Assembly (NCBI RefSeq): GCF_024972775.1
Contig: NZ_CP092282.1
Location: 1,791,001 to 1,855,000, forward strand
DNA from: Dehalobacter sp. DCM
Lineage (GTDB): Bacteria; Bacillota; Desulfitobacteriia; Desulfitobacteriales; Syntrophobotulaceae
Length of the DNA stretch: 64,000 nt
Direction: 5' to 3'
The notes beneath the pieces are model-generated. The model ran no database searches. It was given only the letters and a program-made list of their open reading frames with translations, and was not told where the DNA came from. The translations under genes were made by a program, and so were the position numbers. Shown here piece after piece: positions 8,174 to 16,523 of the stretch. The number at the start of each line of letters is the position of its first letter. The stretch's first letter is position 1.

Positions 8174-10102
8174 ATGGCGGTTGATTTTTTTCAGTTTTTG
8201 AATCCGGAGGCTGAACAAAAATCTTTTAATGAAAACCAAAAATGGTATGACAAACTTTCTAAAAAAGATGAATTTTGGACAAAAATAAATTTTGATTTAG
8301 GTGAAATATCAGAAAGGAAATTAAAGGAGTTCGAGCTTCCTTTTATGATGGATAGTACTCAGTACTCAAATACCTATAGAACTATGAACGAGATAATTAA
8401 ACCCGCCTTTAAAGATTATTTAGGTTTAAGTAAAGAGGGACTTAGAATATATCTTGTTGTGAAAGAGCGCATTACATTTTCTAATGATGAAACTAAAATC
8501 GGTTATAAATCTGTGGAACATAAGGAAAGTTATTTCTCGACCATGAATAATGCCCTTAGTAAAGGTGAATTTGTGAATTTTCATACAAAATACAAATTAG
8601 AAAATCAGGGTCATTTTTGGGACGGTATTTTAATTCCTTTCAGTTACAATGGGAGCATTTTTAGTTCAGTATCGATTGTTTTAAACGATAATGAGATAGT
8701 ACCTGAAATAAAAGAAAGCTTTTATTTTGATTGTCGATTTATTCAATCTAAATTGCAAGATAATCATAGATTTAGTGTTTATTTAGATTCTATTCTAAAT
8801 GGACTTTCTGAGCCAGCACTTGTTTTAAATGAGTTTGGTGCGATTATTGCTGCCAATGATTTATGTTTAAAGCTGATTAATCTTGCTCAAAATTCAGCAG
8901 ATAACCTGAATAGTACATTAAAAGAATATATTCAGGCCCGATTTCCCAAGTTGGACACTGGAGATAATTTTATTATAATGACTAATTCGGGGAGCTTTAT
9001 TTGTTCAATAAAGAAAAGAATGCCGATATCTTCATATAGAGATAATAGTCATACGCTAATCGTGCTTAATGCAAATAGAGAATCTAATTCAATTTACTCA
9101 ACACAAAAATCCAAAAGTTCTATTAAAAATCGGAATCCGATTGAATTTTTTGACCGCATTATTGGTGCTACACCTGAGATTATCGAAATTAAGAAAACAT
9201 GTATGAGAATTGCCGATTCGTCTGTTAGTATTCTTATCGAAGGTGAAACTGGTACCGGAAAAGAGCTTATAGCTGAAGCCCTGCACCAGGCAAGTGGGCG
9301 GAAGGGTCCATTTATAGCAATAAACTGTGGTGCTTTACCCAGAGAATTATTGAACAGTGAACTATTTGGGTATGATAGCGGTTCATTTACGGGAGGATTA
9401 AAAGAGGGTAAAGCCGGCAAGATGGAATTAGCCGACGGAGGCACTGTCTTTTTGGACGAGATTGGAGAAATGCCGCTTGATTTGCAAGTAGCATTGCTGC
9501 GTTTTCTACAAGACAAAACAGTAAGCCGTATTGGTAGCAGTAAATCGAAAAAGGTTGATGTCAGGATCATCTCGGCTACAAACAGATGTCTGCAAGAAGA
9601 AGTAAATAAGAGAACTTTCAGGGAAGATTTATTTTATAGGTTGAATGTTATTAATATTAGAGTACCATCTCTTAAAGAGAGGAGAAACGATATTCCAATA
9701 ATTATTGACCACTTCATAAAACAATTATGTGAAGCACACGGGTTTCCGTCAACTACAATAGACCAGAGTGCAATGCAAGCTTTGATGTCTTATGGATGGC
9801 CAGGTAATGTTAGGGAATTGCATAATATTATTGAGAGAATCTTGATCTTGAACGGACACGACATTATTACTTTTGATGACTTACCCGCAGATTATAAAAT
9901 AAATAAGTTGACTATTGGCGTTAATGATGCGATTAAGAAAGAGAACAATTCCTATGTATTGAAGAATATGGAGAAAGAGCTAGTAGCTGCTGCCCTTAAA
10001 AAGCATGACTGGAATATAACTAAAGCAGCATATGAACTGGGAATAAACAGAAGTACTCTTTATAGTAAGATGCAAATTTATCAGTTTACACGGCCCCGCT
10101 AA
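8174..10102 (+). CDS. Sigma-54-dependent transcriptional activator with own sensor region
   Basis: A 642-residue enhancer-binding protein. Residues 1-200 form a sensor region that I do not recognise; a PAS-like segment (about 210-295, LNGLSEPALVLNEFGAIIAAND) follows. The AAA+ domain (about 330-560) has Walker A GETGTGKE, the sigma-54 contact loop GSFTGG (a variant of GAFTGA) and Walker B GGTVFLDEIGE. The C-terminal Fis-type helix-turn-helix ends in AAYELGINRSTLYSKM. There is a Ser instead of Ala and a Gly at the loop end, but GSFTGG-like loops occur in functional members. It lies directly upstream of the molybdoenzyme locus, whose first large gene has a sigma-54 promoter, so it is the likely activator there. 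Confidence 0.93.
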   Translation: MAVDFFQFLNPEAEQKSFNENQKWYDKLSKKDEFWTKINFDLGEISERKLKEFELPFMMDSTQYSNTYRTMNEIIKPAFKDYLGLSKEGLRIYLVVKERITFSNDETKIGYKSVEHKESYFSTMNNALSKGEFVNFHTKYKLENQGHFWDGILIPFSYNGSIFSSVSIVLNDNEIVPEIKESFYFDCRFIQSKLQDNHRFSVYLDSILNGLSEPALVLNEFGAIIAANDLCLKLINLAQNSADNLNSTLKEYIQARFPKLDTGDNFIIMTNSGSFICSIKKRMPISSYRDNSHTLIVLNANRESNSIYSTQKSKSSIKNRNPIEFFDRIIGATPEIIEIKKTCMRIADSSVSILIEGETGTGKELIAEALHQASGRKGPFIAINCGALPRELLNSELFGYDSGSFTGGLKEGKAGKMELADGGTVFLDEIGEMPLDLQVALLRFLQDKTVSRIGSSKSKKVDVRIISATNRCLQEEVNKRTFREDLFYRLNVINIRVPSLKERRNDIPIIIDHFIKQLCEAHGFPSTTIDQSAMQALMSYGWPGNVRELHNIIERILILNGHDIITFDDLPADYKINKLTIGVNDAIKKENNSYVLKNMEKELVAAALKKHDWNITKAAYELGINRSTLYSKMQIYQFTRPR

Positions 10103-10207
10103 AATAAGTCTTTATAATTTATTAACGATTTATTTCTGCATTAGTACATTCTCTTGAAAAATGGAATATTTAAAGAGTTACTGCCGGATATTGAATAGAT
10201 AAATAAA

Positions 10208-10248
10208 AACAACACTGTTGTTGGATATAACAACAGTGTTGTTTTTTT
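10208..10248 (+). terminator. Strong rho-independent terminator
   Basis: A perfect 15-bp stem (10208-10222 with 10229-10243, AACAACACTGTTGTT and its complement) with a 6-base loop is followed by seven T. It ends the activator transcript. The rest of the 10103-10535 gap has no gene. It contains one copy of a repeated element (10396-10418) and two close copies of ACTGGTTTCTA at 10462-10497. Confidence 0.92.
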
Positions 10249-10395
10249 CAACGTTTATCTCTAAATCGAGATAGGCTTTTATCCGCAATCTTAGCGTTTG
10301 TTATTGTTGGCACAAATGATGCAATTATTTAAGAGTGTAGTGAGTAGTATGTTGATTAACTTACTTAGCTCACCGTGTTATACAAATATATGCAT

Positions 10396-10418
10396 AGTGA
10401 GGTGATTTGAGTTTTTAG
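10396..10418 (+). repeat. Upstream element, copy 1
   Basis: AGTGAGGTGATTTG then AGTTTTTAGA, about 120 bases before the first 71-residue gene. The same element with one base deleted occurs at 11206-11228 before the molybdoenzyme gene. A binding site for the upstream activator is possible. Confidence 0.5.
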
Positions 10419-10535
10419 ATTTTAGAATCCAGAATAAATGGAATACCCCCTATCCAAGTCTACTGGTTTCTAATTAATACTGGTTTCTAGTTAAATTTAT
10501 TTAATATTTTATTTATCAAATGGAGGGAATTTATT

Positions 10536-10751
10536 ATGGCAAAATTTGACGAAGATTCAACAATGCGTGAGCTTATTGAGGACGCTGCTGCAGCCGCAGT
10601 AATGGAAAAGCATCTCCCGGGAATTACTACAAATCCTGATCTTGAACAGGGATTAGGTTATTCCTTGGGTGTCGTAGCTGGTTTTCCTGAAGCTGGTATT
10701 TCTGAAGAAATGCTGGCAGCGATTCTTAATGACTTATCACAACTCGGATAA
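10536..10751 (+). CDS. 71-residue helical protein, paralogue of the protein at 26937
   Basis: A small acidic soluble protein of 71 residues with a strong GGAGG ribosome site. It shares length and pattern with the protein encoded at 26937-27152: an N-terminal helix, then K-(H/Y)-(L/I)-PG-x-(T/S)-T-N, a middle S-L-x5-G-(F/I)-P-(E/Q)-(A/T)-G, and a C-terminal helix ending L-x-x-L-G. No cysteine or metal motif is present. A similar domain, as far as I recall, occurs free-standing and at the C-termini of some clostridial enzymes. The function is unknown. Both copies flank the Mo-enzyme/Hdr locus, one near each sigma-54 activator, so a regulatory or chaperone-like role in that locus is possible. 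Confidence 0.75.
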   Translation: MAKFDEDSTMRELIEDAAAAAVMEKHLPGITTNPDLEQGLGYSLGVVAGFPEAGISEEMLAAILNDLSQLG

Positions 10752-10838
10752 GTATAAGAAATAATCAGACCTGTAACACCCAAAATTCATATAGAAATTC
10801 TCTAATCTTGAATAATCATTCACAGGTCAGATAGTAGC

Positions 10839-10931
10839 ATGTATCAAAGCCAAGCGGATATGAAATTAGAGACATGCAATTTATTTGTTTAGGGGGAACT
10901 CAATGACATAGAAAGCATGGCTTTGATACAT
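10839..10931. repeat. 14-bp perfect inverted repeat in a 650-bp gene-free stretch
   Basis: ATGTATCAAAGCCA at 10839-10852 and its exact reverse complement at 10918-10931 enclose 65 bases. No open reading frame of note lies inside. The whole 10752-11402 interval has no gene. Besides this repeat it holds the second copy of the upstream element (11206) and the sigma-54 promoter (11312). The repeat may be the remnant of a small mobile element or a long-range RNA stem. Confidence 0.6.
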
Positions 10932-11205
10932 AGGCTATTACAGTAATTAATCGTTGTTTTTAGAATAGTAACGAAGCTGATCACAATTATCATTGATTTA
11001 CTTTCTCCAGATAACAATTACGCTTAAAAATGAGCTGACACCTTTTAACAGTCTCAGAAATGTGGTGTTCTCGACTATAAAATAGAAGACTTAAACTTAA
11101 TGGGAAAAAATTACAATTATTGATATAACAATGCAATTTTCTAAGACGTGATATTGGACCGGTTTACTAGCCGATCCTTAGCAAAACAATACTCAAAAAG
11201 TCTGC

Positions 11206-11228
11206 AGTGAGGTGATTTGGTTTTTAGA
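11206..11228 (+). repeat. Upstream element, copy 2
   Basis: AGTGAGGTGATTTG then GTTTTTAGA, matching copy 1 at 10396 with one base missing. It sits 84 bases before the sigma-54 promoter at 11312, a distance suited to an enhancer site. Confidence 0.5.
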
Positions 11229-11311
11229 ATGGCTGTTAATACGAAAGTCATCGAAAGAGGGTATAGAGAAAATATTCTGGTTTGTTTTGCATTGTACAGG
11301 CGTTTATTTCC

Positions 11312-11327
11312 CGGCAAAATGATTGCA
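11312..11327 (+). promoter_or_regulatory. Sigma-54 (-24/-12) promoter of the molybdoenzyme operon
   Basis: CGGCAAAATGATTGCA has the GG and GC pairs exactly 12 bases apart and the full TTGCA -12 element, against the consensus TGGCAC-N5-TTGCA. The expected start of transcription is near 11338, about 65 bases before the start codon at 11403. An enhancer-binding protein gene lies just upstream (8174). Confidence 0.75.
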
Positions 11328-11402
11328 ATATGATTTTAAGATAGGTTTTATCTATAAATCACATTGAAAGTTAAAGAAAAGAATAAGGAGAGATGGAAAA
11401 AC

Positions 11403-14000
11403 ATGGCAGTAAAACACAAGAAAGAAGATGTATGGATTCCAACCGCGTGTAATCAGTGCTTTAATAACTGCGCAATTAAAGTGCATAGGGTTGACGGCAT
11501 CGTTGTGGGCATTGAGGGCAATCCTGACAGCCCTGTCGGCATGGGGCATATTTGCGGAAAGGCGGCTAACGCGATCATGCAGCTGTATGATCCGAACCGC
11601 AAGACCAAACCTATGAAGAGAACCAATCCGAAAAAAGGTCTTAACGAAGATCCGGGCTGGGTAGAAATCAGCTGGGATGAGGCTTATGACCTTGCTGCCG
11701 AAAAGATCAAAAAAGCAAGGGCAAATAGTCCCAAGAGTATCCTGGGCTATTCCTCGATTACTAATGCTCCGGGTTTGCTTCCAGGATTTGTTAATTGGCA
11801 AACAATCACACTAGGCGGTAACTTCTATACCGCAGGCATTTGCGGTGCCGCCATCCATACGGTTCTCAACCGGTATTGCGGAAACGGCAATGCGGCTCCT
11901 GACTATGAACTTTGCAAATATGTCATCCAGTTCGGCACCCAGGCAGGCACGGTTACCCGTCACGGAACCAATATGACGGCAAACCGCTTTGCTACTGCCC
12001 GTGACAATGGCTGCAAATTCGTGGAGGTTGACCCCCATATGAGCGCCGGTGCGGAAAAAGCCGATGTCTGGCTGCCGATCCGTCCGGGTACAGACGGTGC
12101 TTTGGCGATGGCCTTTGGCTATGTCATTATACACGAACTAGGCAAATATGATGTCGAATATATTAAGAAGTACACTAACGGCTGTGACCTTGTCGATGTT
12201 AAAACCGGACTTATTGTCCGCGAAAATGAAACAAGGAAACCCTATTGTTGGGATCTTGCCGAAAACAAGGCTAAAACAATTGACGACGAGACTATCCAAG
12301 ACAAGGCCCTTCTCGGAACCTACACTGTTAACGGCATCACATGCAAACCAGGTTTCCAATTCTATTACGATCATGTCAAGACATATACCCCAGAATATGC
12401 GGAGAAAATTACCACGATTCCAGCAGCGCAGATCCGCCAAATTGCTAAGGAATTGTTGGAAGCTGCCTGTATCGGCCAGACTATCACTATTGAAGGGAAG
12501 GTCTATCCCTTCCGTCCGGCTGCAGTAGACACTTTCTCAGGTACGACTCGCCACAAAAATTCTTATCTTTCTTCCTGGGCCATCATTTACCTGAATATTT
12601 TGATCGGATCCTTAAATGTTCCGGGTGGCTATATACCCTATGCTCCGACGAGCTTTGGCTACCCGGGGACCGGCAAACCCGTATGGTCGCCGGGAACCTA
12701 TAAGCCGGACATGTTAATGGAACACAATGCGATGATGTATCCCGGTAATGAATCCGATTACAAAAAATGGGAAAGACCGGTTAAACTGGGAGGAGATTAT
12801 GACCACGGCCGTGTAAGCCTCCAGCCCTTGAATATGATCCCCGATAATCATCTTGTCCCGGCTTTGCAGATAGAAAATGAAAAGTACAAAATTAAAAGAG
12901 CTGATTTATTCATCGTCTACGCTGGCAACCCGTTAAAGAACTGGGGCAGGCATGATCAAATGGAACAATTCCTGAGAACCTTTGAGTATATTATTCTATT
13001 TGACATGTTTTTATCGGATACATCTTATTTTGCCGATCTATTCATTCCGGAAGCGCAAGCTTTGGAAAGATATGATTTCTTCCCCAATCTTTCCGGCAAT
13101 CACCTCACCCCCGGCAGCCTGACAACTCCGTGGTCTATGGGTATACGCCAGCCTGTCGTGGAACCCAGGGACGGATGCCCCAATGCTGTAACAAGCTTTA
13201 TGGAAATCGCCGAACGCCTTGGACTTAGAGGTGCGTATAATACTACTCTAAATTCTACTTTCATGCTGAAAGAGTATAAAGTAAGCTCCAAAGAAAAATA
13301 TACTTTCGAGGAAATGCTGGACCGGTGCTATAAAGAATGGTTCGGCCCGGATAAGGGCCTGGAATGGTTTAAGAAGAACGGCGTATTGACTTGGCCCCGC
13401 AAACCTGAAGAAGTTTACCTGATTCCGCACCATGGAGCGAGAGTTCCCGTTTACCTGGAAGGACCTGTCATAGTAAAACCGCAGGTAGAAGCCCTTGTTA
13501 AGGAAAATGGGATTCCCTGGGGGCCGCTCGATAACTTCCAGCCGCTGCCAGGATGGGTTCCTTGCAAGCACTTTGCAGTAACCAACCCGGAATATGATCT
13601 GATGCCGATCTACTATACCAATGCGCTTAATGTTGACAGCTGGGGCCACCGGAGTCCTTGGGCCGATGAAATCAACCGGAATGATCCCTATGGTTATACC
13701 GTGGAAATCAACCGGGCTACGGCTGAAGCCAAGGGGCTTAAGACCGGTGACGAGGTCATTTTCCAAACTGAGCAAGGCATATCTGTAGAAGGACGCTTGA
13801 TGCTAGTCGAAGGCATCCATCCGGAGGTTATCTCCGTTATCGGCGGCAGCTGGGGCACCAAGTCCAAATATGAAACCATATCCCAAAACAAAGGGACTGC
13901 GATCTGTCATTTGATGGATTGCGTAGATATTGATTATTTTGACCTTGCCAGCGGAGCTTGGGATCAATGTGTAAGAGTTAAGGTGACTAAAAAATCTTAA
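11403..14000 (+). CDS. Cytoplasmic molybdopterin oxidoreductase, DMSO reductase family, catalytic subunit
   Basis: An 865-residue Mo/W-bisPGD enzyme. It opens with a [4Fe-4S] motif (CNQCFNNC...HICGKA, about residues 17-54), followed by the molybdopterin domain with EISWDEAYDLAAEKI, VEVDPHMSAGAEKADVWLPI and RPGTDGALAMA. A Cys in NFYTAGICGAA (about residue 147) is positioned like the Mo ligand of thiosulfate/polysulfide reductases. The C-terminal molybdopterin-dinucleotide domain runs from about 740. There is no twin-arginine signal, so it should be cytoplasmic. The start is ATG 11403 (AAGGAGA 11 bases upstream); the in-frame TTG at 11364 precedes that site. Its ferredoxin subunit follows 12 bases later. 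The substrate cannot be told from sequence. Confidence 0.88.
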   Translation: MAVKHKKEDVWIPTACNQCFNNCAIKVHRVDGIVVGIEGNPDSPVGMGHICGKAANAIMQLYDPNRKTKPMKRTNPKKGLNEDPGWVEISWDEAYDLAAEKIKKARANSPKSILGYSSITNAPGLLPGFVNWQTITLGGNFYTAGICGAAIHTVLNRYCGNGNAAPDYELCKYVIQFGTQAGTVTRHGTNMTANRFATARDNGCKFVEVDPHMSAGAEKADVWLPIRPGTDGALAMAFGYVIIHELGKYDVEYIKKYTNGCDLVDVKTGLIVRENETRKPYCWDLAENKAKTIDDETIQDKALLGTYTVNGITCKPGFQFYYDHVKTYTPEYAEKITTIPAAQIRQIAKELLEAACIGQTITIEGKVYPFRPAAVDTFSGTTRHKNSYLSSWAIIYLNILIGSLNVPGGYIPYAPTSFGYPGTGKPVWSPGTYKPDMLMEHNAMMYPGNESDYKKWERPVKLGGDYDHGRVSLQPLNMIPDNHLVPALQIENEKYKIKRADLFIVYAGNPLKNWGRHDQMEQFLRTFEYIILFDMFLSDTSYFADLFIPEAQALERYDFFPNLSGNHLTPGSLTTPWSMGIRQPVVEPRDGCPNAVTSFMEIAERLGLRGAYNTTLNSTFMLKEYKVSSKEKYTFEEMLDRCYKEWFGPDKGLEWFKKNGVLTWPRKPEEVYLIPHHGARVPVYLEGPVIVKPQVEALVKENGIPWGPLDNFQPLPGWVPCKHFAVTNPEYDLMPIYYTNALNVDSWGHRSPWADEINRNDPYGYTVEINRATAEAKGLKTGDEVIFQTEQGISVEGRLMLVEGIHPEVISVIGGSWGTKSKYETISQNKGTAICHLMDCVDIDYFDLASGAWDQCVRVKVTKKS

Positions 14001-14012
14001 GGAGAGATAAAG

Positions 14013-14600
14013 ATGAGCTACTGTATGGTTATAAACTTAAAGAAGTGCGTCGGATGCGGTGCCTGTGCCACAACCTGTAAAATGGAGAATGGGACGCCTC
14101 CGGGAGTAACCCGTTCGAAAGTAATGAAGAAAGAGTTTGGGCACTTTCCGCATGTAAGAAGACTGAGTCTTCCGATGTTATGCATGCACTGTGATGATCC
14201 AGCCTGCGTCAAAGTCTGTCCAAGTGGGGCTACTGTAAAAGGCGAAAACGGGATCGTATCAGTGGATAAAAATAAATGTCTTGGCTGCAAAGCGTGTATG
14301 ACAGCTTGCCCGTACGGTGCCCGTTATTTCCGCGAAGACGAGCATGGATATTTCGGCTCTCAATTGACTCCTTTCGAGGCTGTAAAATATCAGGCTATGC
14401 CCAAAGGCGTCATCGACAAGTGCGATTTCTGTAAAGACCGTTTGGCAAAGGGCTTAGAGCCAACATGCGTCAAAGCCTGTCCCGTCGAAGCCAGAACCTT
14501 CGGAGAAAAAGAAGAACTTATGGATTTGATTAACCAGAGAAAAGGGTACCAGCTCAGACCTGAAATGGGTACGGATCCTCACGTATATTATCTACAATAA
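14013..14600 (+). CDS. Four-cluster ferredoxin subunit (DmsB/PsrB type)
   Basis: A 195-residue electron-transfer subunit of a DMSO-reductase-family enzyme. Four cysteine groups can be seen: CVGCGACATTCK (with a CP-type partner later), CMHCDDPACVKVCP, CLGCKACMTACP and CDFCKDRLAKG...CVKACP, enough for four [4Fe-4S] clusters. It has no signal or membrane segment. GGAGAGATAAAG precedes the ATG. It lies 12 bases after the catalytic subunit and should pass electrons between that subunit and the NrfD-like membrane protein encoded at 16524 or a soluble partner such as the Flox-Hdr complex. Confidence 0.92.
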   Translation: MSYCMVINLKKCVGCGACATTCKMENGTPPGVTRSKVMKKEFGHFPHVRRLSLPMLCMHCDDPACVKVCPSGATVKGENGIVSVDKNKCLGCKACMTACPYGARYFREDEHGYFGSQLTPFEAVKYQAMPKGVIDKCDFCKDRLAKGLEPTCVKACPVEARTFGEKEELMDLINQRKGYQLRPEMGTDPHVYYLQ

Positions 14601-14634
14601 TGGCTATTCACCAGAAAATGAAGGGAGAAAAACT

Positions 14635-15648
14635 ATGAAAGCAACCATTTTTCGTAATGTGGGCGAAATTGCAATCGAAGAAATCCCAACCCCTGTCGCA
14701 GGGCCTACCGATGTCGTGGTTAAAACCAAAAGAGCGGCTATCTGCGGCAGCGACCTTACCGCTTATGCTCATGACAATAAAGTTGTGGGGATTGGCCAGG
14801 GCAGCGAGTTTGGACATGAGTTTGTGGGCGAAGTCGTTGAAGTGGGCAGCGAAGTTAACGGTATCATACCGGGCATGCGCGTATTTGTCAATCCCACCAG
14901 AGCCAAAAAAGGATTTGACCTAAAATGTAATACGTGCGGTGCTTTTTCGGAATATGTATTGATTGAAAATGCCGCGCTCGGCTTCAATCTTTACGAACTG
15001 GCCGAAAATCTGAGCTATGACGACGCGGTTCTGACGGAGCCTTTCTGCGTGAGTACCCATGGGGCTGATTCGGTTAACCCTCAAAAAGGTGAAAAAGCCG
15101 TGATCTTCGGGGCAGGCCCGATCGGCCTGTGCGCTTTGGCCGCTCTGAAATCATTCGGCGTCGAGGATGTAGTGGTCTCCGATATGATCCCTTTAAGGCT
15201 GCAAAAGGTTAAGGATATGGGCGGAACTCCGCATAACTTTACCGAAGCAAAACTTTCAGGTTTCATTAAAGAACATTTTGGCACTGTCAGTTCAACCTTT
15301 GGCAAGTATGCCGATTGTGACATCTTTATTGACTGCGCCGGCGTTGAAAAAGTCATTTCTGATTTTTATACTTTTGCCAAAGTTGGTGCAAGACTGTCAA
15401 TTGTTGCCGTTCATAAAAAGCCAATTGTGCTTGATCAAATGAACTTCTTCACCAAACAGCTGCATATTGTCGGTTCCTGCGCTTACGGCGATACCCAAAT
15501 CAAACGCGTACTGGGGATTTTGGAAAAAGACAAATCAGTGCCTAAGAATTTGATTACCCATCGCTTTAAGTTTGCGGACATCAACCAAGCTTTCGAAGCA
15601 GCTAAAAACCAACAAGAGGCGATCAAGGTAGTCATTGATTACGAATAA
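14635..15648 (+). CDS. Zinc-type medium-chain dehydrogenase (threonine/sorbitol dehydrogenase-like)
   Basis: A 337-residue MDR-superfamily alcohol dehydrogenase. The catalytic zinc ligands are the Cys in AAICGSDL (about residue 38) and the GHE in FGHEFVGEV (about 61-63). The Rossmann NAD(P) motif is VIFGAGPIGLCAL (about 160). The structural-zinc lobe is reduced: only CNTC (about 99-102) is left of the usual four cysteines. It follows the ferredoxin gene by 34 bases with its own GGGAG site, so it is in the same operon. Its substrate is unknown; in this place it may reduce or oxidise the product of the molybdoenzyme. Confidence 0.85.
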   Translation: MKATIFRNVGEIAIEEIPTPVAGPTDVVVKTKRAAICGSDLTAYAHDNKVVGIGQGSEFGHEFVGEVVEVGSEVNGIIPGMRVFVNPTRAKKGFDLKCNTCGAFSEYVLIENAALGFNLYELAENLSYDDAVLTEPFCVSTHGADSVNPQKGEKAVIFGAGPIGLCALAALKSFGVEDVVVSDMIPLRLQKVKDMGGTPHNFTEAKLSGFIKEHFGTVSSTFGKYADCDIFIDCAGVEKVISDFYTFAKVGARLSIVAVHKKPIVLDQMNFFTKQLHIVGSCAYGDTQIKRVLGILEKDKSVPKNLITHRFKFADINQAFEAAKNQQEAIKVVIDYE

Positions 15649-15744
15649 GCACGATAACTCAGATGGATAGTATTAGTTCCAGTCGCTTAAATCATGTCTT
15701 AATTGGCAGATGAATAACCCGAATGATGATATATGATCTTAGGA

Positions 15745-15773
15745 CACGCAGGAGGGCTCTACCCTCCTACGTG
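15745..15773 (+). terminator. GC-rich hairpin after the dehydrogenase gene
   Basis: CACG-C-AGGAGGG and CCCTCCT-A-CGTG form an 11-bp stem with one mismatch and a 5-base loop. No T run follows, so it may be an RNA-processing or partial termination site between the upstream enzyme genes and the downstream membrane genes. Confidence 0.5.
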
Positions 15774-15838
15774 CTCAGATGTCGTTCGGGGCGGTTTCAT
15801 AATCTGAACCCTATACCTATCTTACGAGGGAGGAAAAA

Positions 15839-16123
15839 ATGAGTACGCAAAATGGTATTCCCAATGAAAATCTGAAAGCTCTTGATTTGTCAGGGCTGAA
15901 AGCTGCTCTTGGTCTGATAATCGAACAAGGGTGCGAAGTATTGCGTGAAGTTTCACAAAAGCCCCTTGAAAAGGGAACCGAAATCGTTCAAAAAGTAAGC
16001 GAAAACGGCAAAATCATTGTAGATAAAGGGGTCGAAACTGTCAAAAAAAATCCGGTGGCATCACTTCTGGTCGCTCTTGGGCTTGGATTTTTAGTAGTGT
16101 TGATTTTTAAGAAAAAGAAGTAA
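15839..16123 (+). CDS. Small tail-anchored amphipathic protein
   Basis: A 94-residue protein. Residues 15-70 are long helices with heptad-like hydrophobic spacing (LKAALGLIIEQGCEVLREV then repeated VQKVSE/VDKGVET-like turns). Residues 72-88 form one membrane segment (VASLLVALGLGFLVVLIF) closed by KKKK, so it should be anchored by its C-terminus with the helices in the cytoplasm. The layout is reminiscent of DUF883/YqjD-type proteins that tether complexes to the membrane. It sits between the soluble enzyme genes and the NrfD gene and may attach the complex to the membrane. There is no firm family assignment. Confidence 0.7.
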   Translation: MSTQNGIPNENLKALDLSGLKAALGLIIEQGCEVLREVSQKPLEKGTEIVQKVSENGKIIVDKGVETVKKNPVASLLVALGLGFLVVLIFKKKK

Positions 16124-16148
16124 TATGACGGATTAGGGGTGCTATGTC

Positions 16149-16424
16149 ATGGAAAATTTGTCTGAAAGCATTAGTACGCTGGTCAATTTCTTGGAAGTGC
16201 AATTTACGCAATTCCGCGAAAAAATGTGGAAAATATTAGTAGCAATAGGTCTGCTCCTAGTGACCGGCGTTTTGTTTTTGGTGGGTTTTGCCATGACCGC
16301 ATGGGGAATTTATCTCGGACTCAGCCTGTTAGTACCGCCGTTTGTAGCGGCAATAATCGATGCGGGCCTTGCTTTTGGTTCGGGAGTATGCATGCTTTTA
16401 ATCGCAAAAAGGAAGATATTATAG
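16149..16424 (+). CDS. Small two-segment membrane protein
   Basis: A 91-residue protein. An amphipathic N-terminus (residues 1-27) is followed by two hydrophobic segments (about 28-53 and 57-82) and a KRK end. It is not recognised beyond a loose likeness to phage-holin-superfamily/DUF1469-type small membrane proteins. It follows the tail-anchored protein by 25 bases and precedes the NrfD-like gene by 99 bases, so it is probably another accessory membrane part of the same complex. Confidence 0.65.
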   Translation: MENLSESISTLVNFLEVQFTQFREKMWKILVAIGLLLVTGVLFLVGFAMTAWGIYLGLSLLVPPFVAAIIDAGLAFGSGVCMLLIAKRKIL

Positions 16425-16523
16425 CTCCCAAGTTTTTAGGCCTCATATAATTCTCAAAAAGCCTAGGTGATTTCGAGTAATAATGTTATTGGCTAAGAGC
16501 CAAATTTGAAAGGAGATATAAAA

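Noticed and set aside
11293-11308. TTGTACAGGCG region as a sigma-A promoter for the molybdoenzyme gene.
   Set aside because: No fitting -10 box at 16-18 bases; the -24/-12 match nearby is far better.
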